Positions 40,710 through 50,495 are shown, counted from the first letter of the stretch. The stretch: 64,000 bases of DNA from JANPLN01 sp041736155 (GCA_041736155.1 JBGSUL010000018.1:1-64000), one strand, 5' to 3'. The notes: a model not told the origin generated them from the sequence alone. Translations and numbers: made by a program.

Positions 40710-41927
40710 ATGAATGAACTGAAAAAAAGATGTTCTCAAGCGACAGCTTTATTCAAAGAGTGGCTTGATGGAGATAAAAATAGAAAATATGTCTGTTTTG
40801 GGGGCATATTAATTGTACTCATTTTTCTAATGAGTGGTGGTGAAAAAGACGCAAGGTATGTTTTTAAAAACGACGATTTTAAGAAAATTTCTAAGAGCTC
40901 AACGGTAGACAATCCGTACCGCCATATTGCAGATGATAAGATGGCTCTTTTTGAAAAAGCTGAGATGAGCATTAGAAAAGAAAATAAAGTCATTTTGACT
41001 GAAATGGAATCCATGCGGGAGAGTTTTCAAGAACTTTCGGCAAAACTGAATGATTTAGGTAAAAAGCCAAAAGATATCTCTGAGACTCAAAAGGAAGGAA
41101 CGCCACCACTAGAAAACGTAAACTTTGGCGCAAGTCCGATTCAGTCCGTACCATCACTTGTTGATTCAACACAGGAATCATCGACAAAGAAAGTATCAGT
41201 CCACGAAAAGAAACCAAAGTCTGGTCCTTACTCTGTTGTCTTCCCGGTTGAGGTGAAAGCAAACGATGAAGAAAGCGGCGTTGTGATTGGAAAAGGTTCT
41301 AGGGCCTATGGGAAAGTCATCGGAGGTGCCGAAGTTCCAATGGGAGAGACTTATCCTGTTTTAATACAGCTCGATCATGCCTTTATAATGGCAAATAACA
41401 AAAAGGTAGATCTCAAAGGCTGTGTGCTGATCGCAAAGAGCGAGACTGTCTTTGCAACAGGTAAAATGAAAATGGAACCTGATTCAATCACTTGTTATGG
41501 ACCGAGCGGAAGTCATTTTACTCAGAATAAAATCAAAGGATGGTTTAATGACCCTAAAGACGACAACTTTGGCATGAGCGCGGAACTTAAAACAAATGCT
41601 GGTAATAAATCCCTTGGGGTTTTCGGGCAGTCATTTGTCGAAGGGCTTGGTGCTGCAATTGAAAGAGGTTCTCGTTCTGTTGGTGGCCAAGGAGTTGATG
41701 TAAGAGCTGACGTTGTTCTTCAAAATAGTGGCCAACAGGCTGGAGTAAAAGCTGGACAACTTTTTATGGAATATCTCAATGGGCTTAAACCTACTCTTAA
41801 AGTCACCTCTGGACGAGATACCTGGCTGATTCTTGGCTCAGATCTTGTAATCCCATATGAGTTTTTTAGAGAAAGGAAGGATCATGCGGATAAGAAAAAT
41901 TCTAGCGTCGTTGATTTTATTAAGTAG
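40710..41927 (+). CDS. traB: TraB/VirB10-like channel scaffold
   Basis: A 405-residue protein: short cytoplasmic tail, one membrane helix (YVCFGGILIVLIFLMSGG), a coiled-coil and proline-containing linker, then the beta-barrel domain with VVIGKGSRAYGKVIGGAEVP and VDLKGCVLIAKSET, both typical of TraB/VirB10. It spans from the inner to the outer membrane and joins the coupling ATPase to the TraK/TraV ring. Its 3' end overlaps the TraV-like gene by 44 bases. Confidence 0.85.
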   Translation: MNELKKRCSQATALFKEWLDGDKNRKYVCFGGILIVLIFLMSGGEKDARYVFKNDDFKKISKSSTVDNPYRHIADDKMALFEKAEMSIRKENKVILTEMESMRESFQELSAKLNDLGKKPKDISETQKEGTPPLENVNFGASPIQSVPSLVDSTQESSTKKVSVHEKKPKSGPYSVVFPVEVKANDEESGVVIGKGSRAYGKVIGGAEVPMGETYPVLIQLDHAFIMANNKKVDLKGCVLIAKSETVFATGKMKMEPDSITCYGPSGSHFTQNKIKGWFNDPKDDNFGMSAELKTNAGNKSLGVFGQSFVEGLGAAIERGSRSVGGQGVDVRADVVLQNSGQQAGVKAGQLFMEYLNGLKPTLKVTSGRDTWLILGSDLVIPYEFFRERKDHADKKNSSVVDFIK

Positions 41928-42132
41928 TACGGCTTGCACGAGTTTTCCAGACAGTACACGAGAGCTTTGGAAAAGATCAGGTTACATGGACGATTCAAAA
42001 CCACAGCAAAGTGTGTCTTTGGAAAGAAAAATCCAAAGGCATGAAAAAGTATATCTTGGAAAAAGAATTCTACCAAGTGGCGATGTTTTTGAGAATGGTA
42101 CTATTTTAATCCTCATGGACAAGATCAACTAG
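41884..42132 (+). CDS. TraV/VirB7-like lipoprotein
   Basis: About 82 residues from the ATG at 41884, preceded by AAGGAAGG; a longer frame from 41857 hides the signal. Lipoprotein signal MRIRKILASLILLSSTACTS (Cys18). The short soluble part ends in a strand (GDVFENGTILILMD). The position directly after TraB and before TraC is that of TraV/VirB7, which pins the TraK ring to the outer membrane. Confidence 0.7.
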   Translation: MRIRKILASLILLSSTACTSFPDSTRELWKRSGYMDDSKPQQSVSLERKIQRHEKVYLGKRILPSGDVFENGTILILMDKIN

Positions 42133-42144
42133 GGAGATAGGAAA

Positions 42145-44625
42145 ATGATTTTAAATAATTCATACAATATAGTTTCGCATCTTCCGTATTTAGAATTTAT
42201 GGATGATGAAAAAATATTTATTTTAAAAGATAAAAGTCTTGGCGTAATTTATTCGATAAGCTCGCTCGATCATGCCCCGATGACTTATGAGGACATTAAG
42301 GAATTTTCTGAAAGCTTTATTAATCTTATTGATTTACCACAAAACTGCGTTCTGCAGTTCTATACCTTGAGAAGCCCCAAAAGCCAAAAGTCACTTCTAG
42401 AAGAAAATAAATTTTCACTAATAGCAGAGAGTAAAACAGCGCAGTTTTTTAATGAAAAGCGTATTGGGTTCTATCTGGATCGCTTAGAAAAACAGGAAGT
42501 TTTCGAGTCGAGACTCTATTTTTCAATTCGTTTTAGGTCAGAAAAAAACTATTCTTCATTTAGCAGTCATTTTTTGGAGAAAGATAATTTTTTATCTCAT
42601 ATTGAAGGTTTTGAGAAAAACAAAGAAGAGTTTGAAAAAGTTCTTTCAAGGCTTGAAGCTGTATCGCGCCTTAAATTGAGCAGGATTAATTCTTATGAGT
42701 TAAGGGAAATTTTTCAAAAGACATTTTTAAACCAAAAAAACAAAACACTTGCTCCGATTATTAAAAACATCCCATTGAGTGAGCAATTGTTGTTTGAGAG
42801 CGTAGCTTGTGATGAAAAAGGGCTCAATAAAGATCTTTATACAAGAACTGTAAGCTTTCTTGCTCCGGCAGAGCATTGCGAGGGCGATGGAATCAATTTT
42901 TTAAATATTAATTTTCCATCTACTGTTTCTTTACGAATCACCAAGCCTTTAAAATCCAGCGTTTCTCGAATTTTAGGAATAAAGGAATGGTGTACAAAGA
43001 ATAGTTTTTCCTACAAGTCTAAAAAGCAGTTTGAGGAAATTCAAGAAACTAAGAAGAAAATCGCTCAAGAGGATACATGTCTCCACTTGTCCTGGAGTGT
43101 GACCGTGTTTGGTCGTACAGAGGAAGAGGCCACCAAGCGTGCAAATGCAGTAGTAGCTCTTGGCGTAGAAAAGTTTAAGTGTAACGGAATCATCGAGGAT
43201 GATTGCGGTTTAGATATTTTTTTAAACAGCTTGCCGCTTTACTTTGATGAAAAATGTGAATGGGGTTCTCAGAGATTTATTCCTCTCCATAGAAGTGAAG
43301 TTTTATGTTTTTTGCCAGTGTTTGGTTCCTATCTTGGAGATCAGGACTCTTTACAAGTTTATGAGACACGCGAAAGTAGTGTTTTTGGCTTCTCTCCGCT
43401 TTCTTCAAAAACATCTCAGCACAGTCTTTTTATCGGAGATACGGGGTCTGGAAAAAGTTTTTTAATGAACAGTTGTCTTAATGCCGTGAAGCTACTTCCC
43501 GAAGAACCAATCGTATTTGTGTTTGACTATAATACGAGTCAAACGATGAATGCCAAACTTTATGGCGGTGAGATCAGTCGGTGTCAGATGGGTGAAACGC
43601 CAAGTGTGAATGTGTTTCGCGGCGTTTATGACGATAAGAAAATCAGTGTTCTTACAAACTGGATGTGCGAAGCGATTCGACTGACCTCACCTTCCTTTTT
43701 AATCGAAACTGAACATAAAGAAGCACTTTCGCAATCTGTAAGGCTTGCGTATAGCAAAAAACTAGAGTCGGAAAACACCACTTATGTTGAAGGCACATTG
43801 GTTCACACAAATAGCAGTCATCGAGTTTCGATCAATATGGACGATATTGCAGGAGAGCTATCTTATCTACCAACTCAGAAGGGCTTTGAAAAGTACGATG
43901 GGATTGTAGAGGTTTTACTAAATAAACTACGTAGTTTTTATGGCAACGGTCTTTATGCGGATTATTTTAGAAAAACTGACAACACTGATTCTTTTGATAA
44001 GAGATTCTACGTTGTCGATTTTGAGGGAATCAAAGACGACCCTGTTCTTTTAAGCCTCACAGTTGCAAGTGCATTTGAACAGGTCCGTCAGGTCAAACTT
44101 CGTCCAGAAAACGAAAGGAGACAGGTTATAGCGGTTTTAGACGAAATTGCGGAGCTTGGCAGATCTTGCCCTTTAATATCTGATTATTTTGTAAGCAAAG
44201 CTGAAACAAGCCGAAAGGATGCCTTTTGGATTTGGGGTGCCACAAACCGTCCAACAAACTTTTTTGAAGTACCAGTGTGTAAGGCTCTCCTGAGTGTTGT
44301 AACACACCTTTATGTGCTTCCAATGAGCCCAAAAAATGTTGAGCAGCTTGCAAGCGAAACTAAGATCTTAAATATCGCTGATGTGGAAAACATTTTGTCC
44401 TTAAAAATCGAAAAAGGACAATTTGGAGAGTTTTACTACATTAGCACTGATGGACGAAAAAAGTATGTCGGAAGAAATCGTCCCAATCGTTTTGAATACT
44501 GGCAAACACCGAGTAATGCCGAAGCCAGTCGTCTAGCATCAAAAATTTTAAAGAAAAACAATAACGACGCTCTTAAAGCCATCTTTGAACTCGCTCATCT
44601 CGAAGAAGAGCCTAAAAAGGAGTAA
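42145..44625 (+). CDS. traC: TraC/VirB4 transfer ATPase
   Basis: An 826-residue ATPase. Walker A GDTGSGKSFLMNS lies near residues 432-444 and Walker B (VIAVLDEIAELG) near 655; the N-terminal half (residues 1-380) is the typical CagE/TrbE/VirB domain. SKAETSRKDAFWIWGATNRP is the conserved segment after Walker B. It powers pilus assembly and DNA transfer at the inner membrane. It is in the TraC position, 12 bases after TraV. Confidence 0.92.
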   Translation: MILNNSYNIVSHLPYLEFMDDEKIFILKDKSLGVIYSISSLDHAPMTYEDIKEFSESFINLIDLPQNCVLQFYTLRSPKSQKSLLEENKFSLIAESKTAQFFNEKRIGFYLDRLEKQEVFESRLYFSIRFRSEKNYSSFSSHFLEKDNFLSHIEGFEKNKEEFEKVLSRLEAVSRLKLSRINSYELREIFQKTFLNQKNKTLAPIIKNIPLSEQLLFESVACDEKGLNKDLYTRTVSFLAPAEHCEGDGINFLNINFPSTVSLRITKPLKSSVSRILGIKEWCTKNSFSYKSKKQFEEIQETKKKIAQEDTCLHLSWSVTVFGRTEEEATKRANAVVALGVEKFKCNGIIEDDCGLDIFLNSLPLYFDEKCEWGSQRFIPLHRSEVLCFLPVFGSYLGDQDSLQVYETRESSVFGFSPLSSKTSQHSLFIGDTGSGKSFLMNSCLNAVKLLPEEPIVFVFDYNTSQTMNAKLYGGEISRCQMGETPSVNVFRGVYDDKKISVLTNWMCEAIRLTSPSFLIETEHKEALSQSVRLAYSKKLESENTTYVEGTLVHTNSSHRVSINMDDIAGELSYLPTQKGFEKYDGIVEVLLNKLRSFYGNGLYADYFRKTDNTDSFDKRFYVVDFEGIKDDPVLLSLTVASAFEQVRQVKLRPENERRQVIAVLDEIAELGRSCPLISDYFVSKAETSRKDAFWIWGATNRPTNFFEVPVCKALLSVVTHLYVLPMSPKNVEQLASETKILNIADVENILSLKIEKGQFGEFYYISTDGRKKYVGRNRPNRFEYWQTPSNAEASRLASKILKKNNNDALKAIFELAHLEEEPKKE

Positions 44626-44629
44626 TAGT

Positions 44630-44983
44630 ATGGATAATGTTGTACGCGATCTAAGAAATGATTTGAGAACGCTGAACTCAGTGAAAAACATCGCTGAGCG
44701 CGGAGATTTAACTTGTGTAAGTGAAATCCTAAAAAAACGAGGTGCTGACTCCTCTTTACGAAATGCTATTGAGGGTATTTTTCAATCAGCACTTAAAGAC
44801 TATGTACGAGAAAACACGGGCGGAATGATGCAAGCTCATTCTATCTCAAGTCCCAATGAGATTTTAGACCAAGAGGAATTTGGAAAAAACTATTTCTGTC
44901 GAAAACTTCAAGACGAGATAGATAAAAAATCCACGATGATTATTGATCTCGAGTGTTTAGAACTTAACAGCATATACGGTTAG
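44630..44983 (+). CDS. Hypothetical transfer-operon protein
   Basis: About 117 residues from the ATG at 44630 (AAAAGGAGT upstream); a longer frame from 44585 is unlikely. Cytoplasmic, helical and charged (VVRDLRNDLRTLNSVKNIAE, EILKKRGADSSLRNAI). No family recognised. It lies four bases after the traC stop and eight before the next small gene, and may be a chaperone-like or cytoplasmic partner of TraC. Confidence 0.55.
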   Translation: MDNVVRDLRNDLRTLNSVKNIAERGDLTCVSEILKKRGADSSLRNAIEGIFQSALKDYVRENTGGMMQAHSISSPNEILDQEEFGKNYFCRKLQDEIDKKSTMIIDLECLELNSIYG

Positions 44984-44990
44984 GAGTTTT

Positions 44991-45446
44991 ATGAAAAATG
45001 GATTAACGGATGACCAAAAAAAGGAACTGCGTTTTTTAAGACATCTTGTGACTGATGTGAAAGAGTTCGACATGGGAAAGTATAAGGCTCTGATTGGGGA
45101 GTATAAAACGCATGACCCTGAAATAAGTCAAATCTTAGAGCTTGGAAAATCAAGAGCTGATGAACGTTACAGTGAGTTCTTAAACTCCAAGGTCTTAAAG
45201 CGCGGCTCTCTTCGCGCACTTGACGTTGATTTTTCAATAGCAGAAGAGAGTTCTGTTTTATCGAAAGTGACAGGTTTTTTACAAAAAACTCAAGTTAATG
45301 AAAAAGAGTACAAAATCAACTTTTTAAACAAGGCTCTCGTTGAAGCTACTCTTGAACGCGATCATGTCATGCGGGAAAATTACAGAGCTTATGAAAAAGC
45401 TCTCGACATGAATTTAAAAAGACCAACTTTTAGTTTAAGTCGATAA
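44991..45446 (+). CDS. Hypothetical transfer-operon protein
   Basis: A 151-residue cytoplasmic, highly charged and largely helical protein (DDQKKELRFLRHLVTDVKEF, then EATLERDHVMRENYRAYEKA). No signal or membrane helix, no family recognised. It sits between the previous small gene and the TraH-like gene with tight spacing and a good AGGAG site. Confidence 0.55.
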   Translation: MKNGLTDDQKKELRFLRHLVTDVKEFDMGKYKALIGEYKTHDPEISQILELGKSRADERYSEFLNSKVLKRGSLRALDVDFSIAEESSVLSKVTGFLQKTQVNEKEYKINFLNKALVEATLERDHVMRENYRAYEKALDMNLKRPTFSLSR

Positions 45447-45455
45447 GGGAGCATT

Positions 45456-46745
45456 ATGCTGATAAGATTTTTACCTTTATTTATTTTCGTGTCTTGTTCA
45501 GAAGCATTTGCTGATTTTGATTATAGGGATTCTGTTCGTCTTGGTAGCCAAAATATGTATGATTTATCAAAGCGTCGAGAAGGAAGTTTGCAAGAATACC
45601 GAATTGTTGATTTGTCGGCCTCGGTAGATGTGGGAAGTAATTGTGGTCAGATGAATGTTGGCGCAAATTTAAGAGCGAATATGAAGGAGTTTTTAAATGG
45701 AGATTTTTTTCAAGGTCTAGGGAATCAAATCACAGACGCAGGAGGTCTTCTCGCTCTTTGTTACTTGAGCCCCGCGATGTGCTCCATTACTAAAAACCTA
45801 AGAATCACAAGCGGACTGACCTCTGCAATGGATCTTGAAGCCTGTTCGTTGATTGAAAAGTATCAAGATCAACAGATTGCAGTGTATGAGCGTGAGCGAA
45901 GCCAGTGCGTAAGAAGTGAGCTTAAAAGAAATGGCAATAATGTTAAGGAAGCACTGAAATCATGTGGTGAAAATTCTTATGAGAACAAGCTTAAGGATTG
46001 GGCTGGTGGTGATGGTTTAGTTCCGATGAATCAACTTCTAGATTCTACGGCTAAATGGGCAGGTCTTGGTGGTGATGAAGCCATAAAAACGATTGAGCTC
46101 ACCAAGGCATTTGTCGGGGACACTGTGATTGGTAAAGGTGGCGTTTCGGTCGATTTTGGTGCAAGAAACAGAATTTATACGCCAAGCGATCTTATCGAAG
46201 ATGAAAGAAAGTTGATCGCTGAGAACATTCAAAACTATTTTCGGTATAATGAATTTTCCTCAAATATTGAAGATGATGATCTTGAAAAAATATTTCAGCA
46301 GAAAATTCCGTTGTCTGTTTCTAGAAATTTGATGCAAAAATTGTCATTTTTACCGAACCGAGATCGAGAGACTGCAATTTCAAAGGTATCAAAAGCCATT
46401 GCCACCCAAAGCGGTATTGAAAAGCTTGAGAAGAGCATGGAGCTTCTGTTGCTTGCGAGCCGTAACCCAAATGTCCCAGACGCACAAAAACTAGAAGCAA
46501 AAAACTTGAGTGAACAACTTAAAAACTCTTTAGAGCTAAGTTTAAAAGTTAAAAATTCAGAGAATGATTCATTTGAGAAGATATTAGCGCAAGTGTCTGA
46601 CGAGAGCCAAAAATATGAGTCCTGGGAGTTTTCGGAAAAATTGAATGTGGAAAAAACAAATTTTGGCGAAAAGAGTCTGAAACAGGATTTTATGGATTGC
46701 TCGGATAATGTATTCTGTGCGGAGGCCGAGAATGTTCTCAATTAA
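45456..46745 (+). CDS. TraH-like pilus assembly protein
   Basis: A 429-residue exported protein with a signal peptide (IRFLPLFIFVSCSEAFA). Features of F-plasmid TraH are present: an early glycine-rich region after a single Cys (VGSNCGQMNVGANLRANM), then LLALCYLSPAMCSITKNLR with paired cysteines, more cysteines to residue ~175, and a long C-terminal coiled-coil. TraH works with TraF, TraU and TraW in the periplasm. It overlaps the TraG-like gene by 14 bases. Confidence 0.7.
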   Translation: MLIRFLPLFIFVSCSEAFADFDYRDSVRLGSQNMYDLSKRREGSLQEYRIVDLSASVDVGSNCGQMNVGANLRANMKEFLNGDFFQGLGNQITDAGGLLALCYLSPAMCSITKNLRITSGLTSAMDLEACSLIEKYQDQQIAVYERERSQCVRSELKRNGNNVKEALKSCGENSYENKLKDWAGGDGLVPMNQLLDSTAKWAGLGGDEAIKTIELTKAFVGDTVIGKGGVSVDFGARNRIYTPSDLIEDERKLIAENIQNYFRYNEFSSNIEDDDLEKIFQQKIPLSVSRNLMQKLSFLPNRDRETAISKVSKAIATQSGIEKLEKSMELLLLASRNPNVPDAQKLEAKNLSEQLKNSLELSLKVKNSENDSFEKILAQVSDESQKYESWEFSEKLNVEKTNFGEKSLKQDFMDCSDNVFCAEAENVLN

Positions 46746-48216
46746 TGCAGTTGGCGCATATTTTATGTATATGGGTGGGTATTTCCACACCCGTCTTTGC
46801 CAGTTTTTAGCAAGTGACCTTTTAATAAGAAGTGTTTTGTCCTTCGTTTTTGGGCTCATGCTTTTAATCACGATTATCCAGTATTTTGGAAGGCAATCGG
46901 GAACGAATTTCTTTGGTTCTAATAACGTCAGTTTTACACAAATCTTTAAAGTAGTGGCGTGTTACCTGTTGGCGCTTGCGATTTTAAAACCAAATACACC
47001 CGTGCGTATTAAGGATTTTGAGCGTCAAGATTTTTCGGGAAGTCGATATATTGCTGAAAGAATGAACGGAGTTGATCCAGAAATTAACGTGAGCCTTCCA
47101 GCCGCTTTAATGATTAAAAGTGGCGAAGAGATCGGTTGGCTTTCGATGAAGCTCGTGGATCTCGTAATGGGTGGCACACATTCTTTCTCTGAGGCTCCGA
47201 ATCTTTATTACAAAACCATGCTTTTAAGCTCCGCAAGCCAGATTGAGGATAGAAAATTAAGATCTAAAATGGAGCTTTATACCGTGGATTGTATTCGGCC
47301 ACTTTTGCCTATGATTAAAGAAAACAAAGGCTCAGGGCTCTTCGGACAGGTGATTTCTTTTCAGGATCAATTTTCGGAAGAGCTTGAGAAAATTAAGACC
47401 GCAGATGGTGCAAGTTGCAATTTTTTAAGGAAAGACATTCACGCTAACCTTTATAGTGAAATGAAGGTAAAAAGTGGTTGGCTTTCAAAGTTTTTCGATA
47501 AACTTAAACTCAGCCAAGGGACTCCTGGAATTGACACGATTACGAATCATCAAGTCTCCTCATCTCTATTAAACTACTATCGAGAAAAATACGAAGGCAG
47601 TTTAGGTGTGATGAACGGTGCGAAAATACCGGATATGTATGGTTCATTTTTTCAGCAGCTAGGGAAGTTTTTTAGCTTTGAGGGGCAGTTTAGATCAAAG
47701 GAAAATCTGCGATCTCTTGCAGGGTCTGGTGCCGCCATCGAGAGAGCTAAGGAGTTCAACGAGCAGCTTCGTATGGGTCCGATGGTACAAGGTCTTTGTA
47801 AAGGTGGGTTGATTGTTTTTAGTGCCCTATTCCCATTTTTTTGGGTGTTCATGCGCTGGCGAATTACGATTTGGGTATGGGTGGTCTACGTTACAATTTG
47901 CCTTTGGCCGTCCATTTGGGCTGCTCTTTATAACTTAATTGGCGCTTTGTTCAATGTCCCTGTTCTTCTTGAAAGGCTGGGAAGCGGTAACGACACGTTT
48001 TCTTTACTCGCGGCTCAACAGATCAACGATCAGGTGTATTACGCATCTCAAGTCATCTACTGGGCTGCGGCTGTGGCCTGTCCGAGCCTTACTACATTGG
48101 TAGGTTTTTTCGGTGGTCAATGGCTGATGTCAGGTCGAGAAGATCATGCACCTATCGCAATACAACAGGCTGCACAGACCACATCGACGGCTGTTCTTTT
48201 AGGTAAAAATATTTGA
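46732..48216 (+). CDS. TraG-like inner membrane mating-pair protein
   Basis: About 494 residues from the ATG at 46732, with GGAGG at 46721. N-terminal helices (SVLSFVFGLMLLITIIQYF, IFKVVACYLLALAILKP) and C-terminal helices (GGLIVFSALFPFFWVFMRW, VWVVYVTICLWPSIWAALYN) surround a periplasmic loop of about 250 residues, as in the N-terminal half of F TraG. F TraG (~940 residues) has a further C-terminal domain for mating-pair stabilisation that is absent here, so this is a short form. Confidence 0.68.
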   Translation: MFSINAVGAYFMYMGGYFHTRLCQFLASDLLIRSVLSFVFGLMLLITIIQYFGRQSGTNFFGSNNVSFTQIFKVVACYLLALAILKPNTPVRIKDFERQDFSGSRYIAERMNGVDPEINVSLPAALMIKSGEEIGWLSMKLVDLVMGGTHSFSEAPNLYYKTMLLSSASQIEDRKLRSKMELYTVDCIRPLLPMIKENKGSGLFGQVISFQDQFSEELEKIKTADGASCNFLRKDIHANLYSEMKVKSGWLSKFFDKLKLSQGTPGIDTITNHQVSSSLLNYYREKYEGSLGVMNGAKIPDMYGSFFQQLGKFFSFEGQFRSKENLRSLAGSGAAIERAKEFNEQLRMGPMVQGLCKGGLIVFSALFPFFWVFMRWRITIWVWVVYVTICLWPSIWAALYNLIGALFNVPVLLERLGSGNDTFSLLAAQQINDQVYYASQVIYWAAAVACPSLTTLVGFFGGQWLMSGREDHAPIAIQQAAQTTSTAVLLGKNI

Positions 48217-48235
48217 TTTAGAAAAATTTAGATAA

Positions 48236-48330
48236 AGGGGCTTGGGGGTCTTGACCACCAACAAGAGGGGGCCGTGATGCCACGGAACATGCTTGCCAGA
48301 AATCCGTAGGGCCGAAGGTTGGTAGATAGA
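48236..48330 (+). other. GC-rich structured gap, candidate oriT
   Basis: Between the TraG-like gene and mobC lies the most GC-rich short stretch of the element, full of short inverted repeats: GGTC/GACC at 48247-48256, CCGTG/CACGG at 48272-48285 with a 4-base loop, and ACCAAC (48257-48262) pairing with GTTGGT (48318-48323). No open frame fills it. Place just ahead of the relaxosome genes is the usual place of oriT; a structured leader RNA is the alternative. Confidence 0.5.
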
Positions 48331-48391
48331 GACTGTTTGGGAGAGGTTATAAATCTAAAAACCATGACTATCGTTTGGAGGGATAAGAGTA

Positions 48392-48733
48392 ATGAAAGAC
48401 AATCATTTAGAAGATCAGATTGTACCTAGAACAACAATTCGTATGACAAAAGAACAATTTCAAAAAGTGAATTTTTTAGCAAAAGAAATGAAGAAAACTG
48501 TACCAAAGGTTTTTTTAGATCTTTTAGATCGAAGAACACCGCAGGTTACTTTGTTAAATAGTGACAATGCAGGAAAGATAAAAACTGAGTTAAATCGAAT
48601 TGGAAACAACATTAATCAAATAGCAAGAAAAGTAAATTCAGGCGAAGCCGTCCTAGGCAGTTCCTTTGAAGAATTTAAGGAACAGTTAAATGTCCTTTAT
48701 AACTACATGGTGAGGACAAGTGGCCTACGTTAA
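48392..48733 (+). CDS. MobC-like relaxosome accessory protein
   Basis: A 113-residue protein. The first third (RTTIRMTKEQFQKVNFLAKE) looks like a ribbon-helix-helix DNA-binding domain; ELNRIGNNINQIARKVNSGE at residues ~70-90 is the signature of MobC-type mobilisation proteins that open oriT for the relaxase. It overlaps the relaxase gene by 14 bases and follows the candidate oriT. Confidence 0.82.
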   Translation: MKDNHLEDQIVPRTTIRMTKEQFQKVNFLAKEMKKTVPKVFLDLLDRRTPQVTLLNSDNAGKIKTELNRIGNNINQIARKVNSGEAVLGSSFEEFKEQLNVLYNYMVRTSGLR

Positions 48734-50468
48734 AGTTTTAAGAGGTCGAAATATTTTTGATCTCAATAAGTACATTTTATTAGGTCGAGATCAATCAGAT
48801 CCGATTCTTAACAATAAGTGTTTTGGTGAAAATGTTGCTGATCAAATGTATTTAAGTCAGTTGATGGTGGGAAAAAGAGATATGGACGCCATACACATCG
48901 TTCAATCTTTTGATAACAAGGATAGTAAAAAATTATCACCCGATGAGTACACCAAGATTGGGCATGACATGGTGTTAAAAATGTTTCCAGAACATGAGTT
49001 CATCGTGGTTACGCATACGGATACAGAGCAAACCCATAACCATATTATGCTCAACCCCTGTCATCCAGAATCAGGCCGAAAGATACCAAATAAGAAGAGG
49101 CTTTTATACGATTTGAGAGATCTAAGTGATAAAATAAGTAATGAGCGAGGGTTATCGATTATTGAGTCTCAGTCAGTCTTAAATTGGGAAAGTATGACTG
49201 AAAAGGTTCGTGCAATCAATAAACGAGGGGGTTTTTCGTGGGTTATTGATCTTCAGGAAAAATGTGATTTTGCAAAAAGTATAGCCACATCATTTGATGA
49301 GTATGCAGGAATATTGAATCAATTTTCAATTGAAGTAAGAGTCGAGAATAAAAACATTCAGTACATTTACCCAGGAAGACGGTCTAAGCGCGGAGGCACA
49401 AAAGGGCTTGGTGAGAATTACACAAAAAATGGGCTTATTGATAAGTTTCGTCAAAACTATGAAGAGTTTTATCAAAAGGGCTTTAAAAAGAAGTCGATTG
49501 ACGAAATAGATTTTAACGATCATTGGAAGTTCCATCGAGGAAACGAAAAATACATTGTTCCAGAATACAGATACAAAGATTTAATTGTGCCTCTTGAATT
49601 ATTCAAAAAGGCCAGCGCGATAAACTTAAAAGAGTATTGTGAGAAAACTGGCATTGAATTTTCAAAATCTGGTGATGAATTTTCGTTATTAGAAAAGCCA
49701 AACATTGTATTTGATAAGCATACTTGGAAGAACATTGATAAAAAAACATCTGGCACATCTTTGGAGTTCATTTCTTATCTAAAAAACACAGGCTTTTTAG
49801 ATACGTTGAGAGAGCTTGATGATTCAGGAAAGATAAAACAACTTCAATCGTCTCTTGAGATTAAAAAACCATCCTTTCAGGCGTTCTTTATAAAGTCAGA
49901 GGTGAAATCAACTGAATTTGATTCTCAAAGAAAATTAATGTCAGATCTCGGGTTTTCGGGAAGAGCTTTGAGCGGTCTTTTAAGGCAATCAAGAGTTAAG
50001 GCTTATAAGAACGGAAATGTAAAAGTCTTTTCTCAAAATAACAACAAGTTAAGTCTGACATTTTATAACATTGTTGATGATTGGTCATGCCATAAAAGTT
50101 CAGGGTTAAATCATCTTTTTTATCAAAGTATTAATAAAAAGAATAAAAAAACTCTGATTTTTTCAAACCCGATAGATTTTTTAAGTAGCAATAAATTTTT
50201 GGATTTGTGCGAGTTAAACAACTTTCCTTTTAATATTTTAGTTCCAATGACGCCAGTAAACTTATTTTTAAACGAGAACCAAAAATCTTTAGAAGAGTTG
50301 AAAAATGTATTCGTCGTTCATCCGAAGGTTCCCGTTATTTGGGGAAGTCAAAGAAAGGTCGAGAAAAATGCAGAAGATTTGTTGAAAACTCTATTTGAGA
50401 GAAACATTGGATATAAAACGATAGATGATCTTTTAAAAGACATCCTTGTTCGCTCAAGAGAGCTTTAG
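48720..50468 (+). CDS. Relaxase (MOBP/VirD2-type)
   Basis: A 582-residue protein starting at GTG. The three-histidine metal motif is clear: HTDTEQTHNHIMLNP at residues 99-113 (H99, H106, H108), with an earlier HIVQSF at 59. Y18 (LNKYILLG) is a candidate nicking tyrosine. The relaxase domain covers about residues 1-260; the C-terminal half is unassigned and its late part (LGFSGRALSGLLRQ) may bind DNA or the coupling protein. MobC upstream overlaps its start. Confidence 0.88.
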   Translation: MAYVKVLRGRNIFDLNKYILLGRDQSDPILNNKCFGENVADQMYLSQLMVGKRDMDAIHIVQSFDNKDSKKLSPDEYTKIGHDMVLKMFPEHEFIVVTHTDTEQTHNHIMLNPCHPESGRKIPNKKRLLYDLRDLSDKISNERGLSIIESQSVLNWESMTEKVRAINKRGGFSWVIDLQEKCDFAKSIATSFDEYAGILNQFSIEVRVENKNIQYIYPGRRSKRGGTKGLGENYTKNGLIDKFRQNYEEFYQKGFKKKSIDEIDFNDHWKFHRGNEKYIVPEYRYKDLIVPLELFKKASAINLKEYCEKTGIEFSKSGDEFSLLEKPNIVFDKHTWKNIDKKTSGTSLEFISYLKNTGFLDTLRELDDSGKIKQLQSSLEIKKPSFQAFFIKSEVKSTEFDSQRKLMSDLGFSGRALSGLLRQSRVKAYKNGNVKVFSQNNNKLSLTFYNIVDDWSCHKSSGLNHLFYQSINKKNKKTLIFSNPIDFLSSNKFLDLCELNNFPFNILVPMTPVNLFLNENQKSLEELKNVFVVHPKVPVIWGSQRKVEKNAEDLLKTLFERNIGYKTIDDLLKDILVRSREL

Positions 50469-50495
50469 ATAAATAATTTTAATAAGGAGAGGTAT

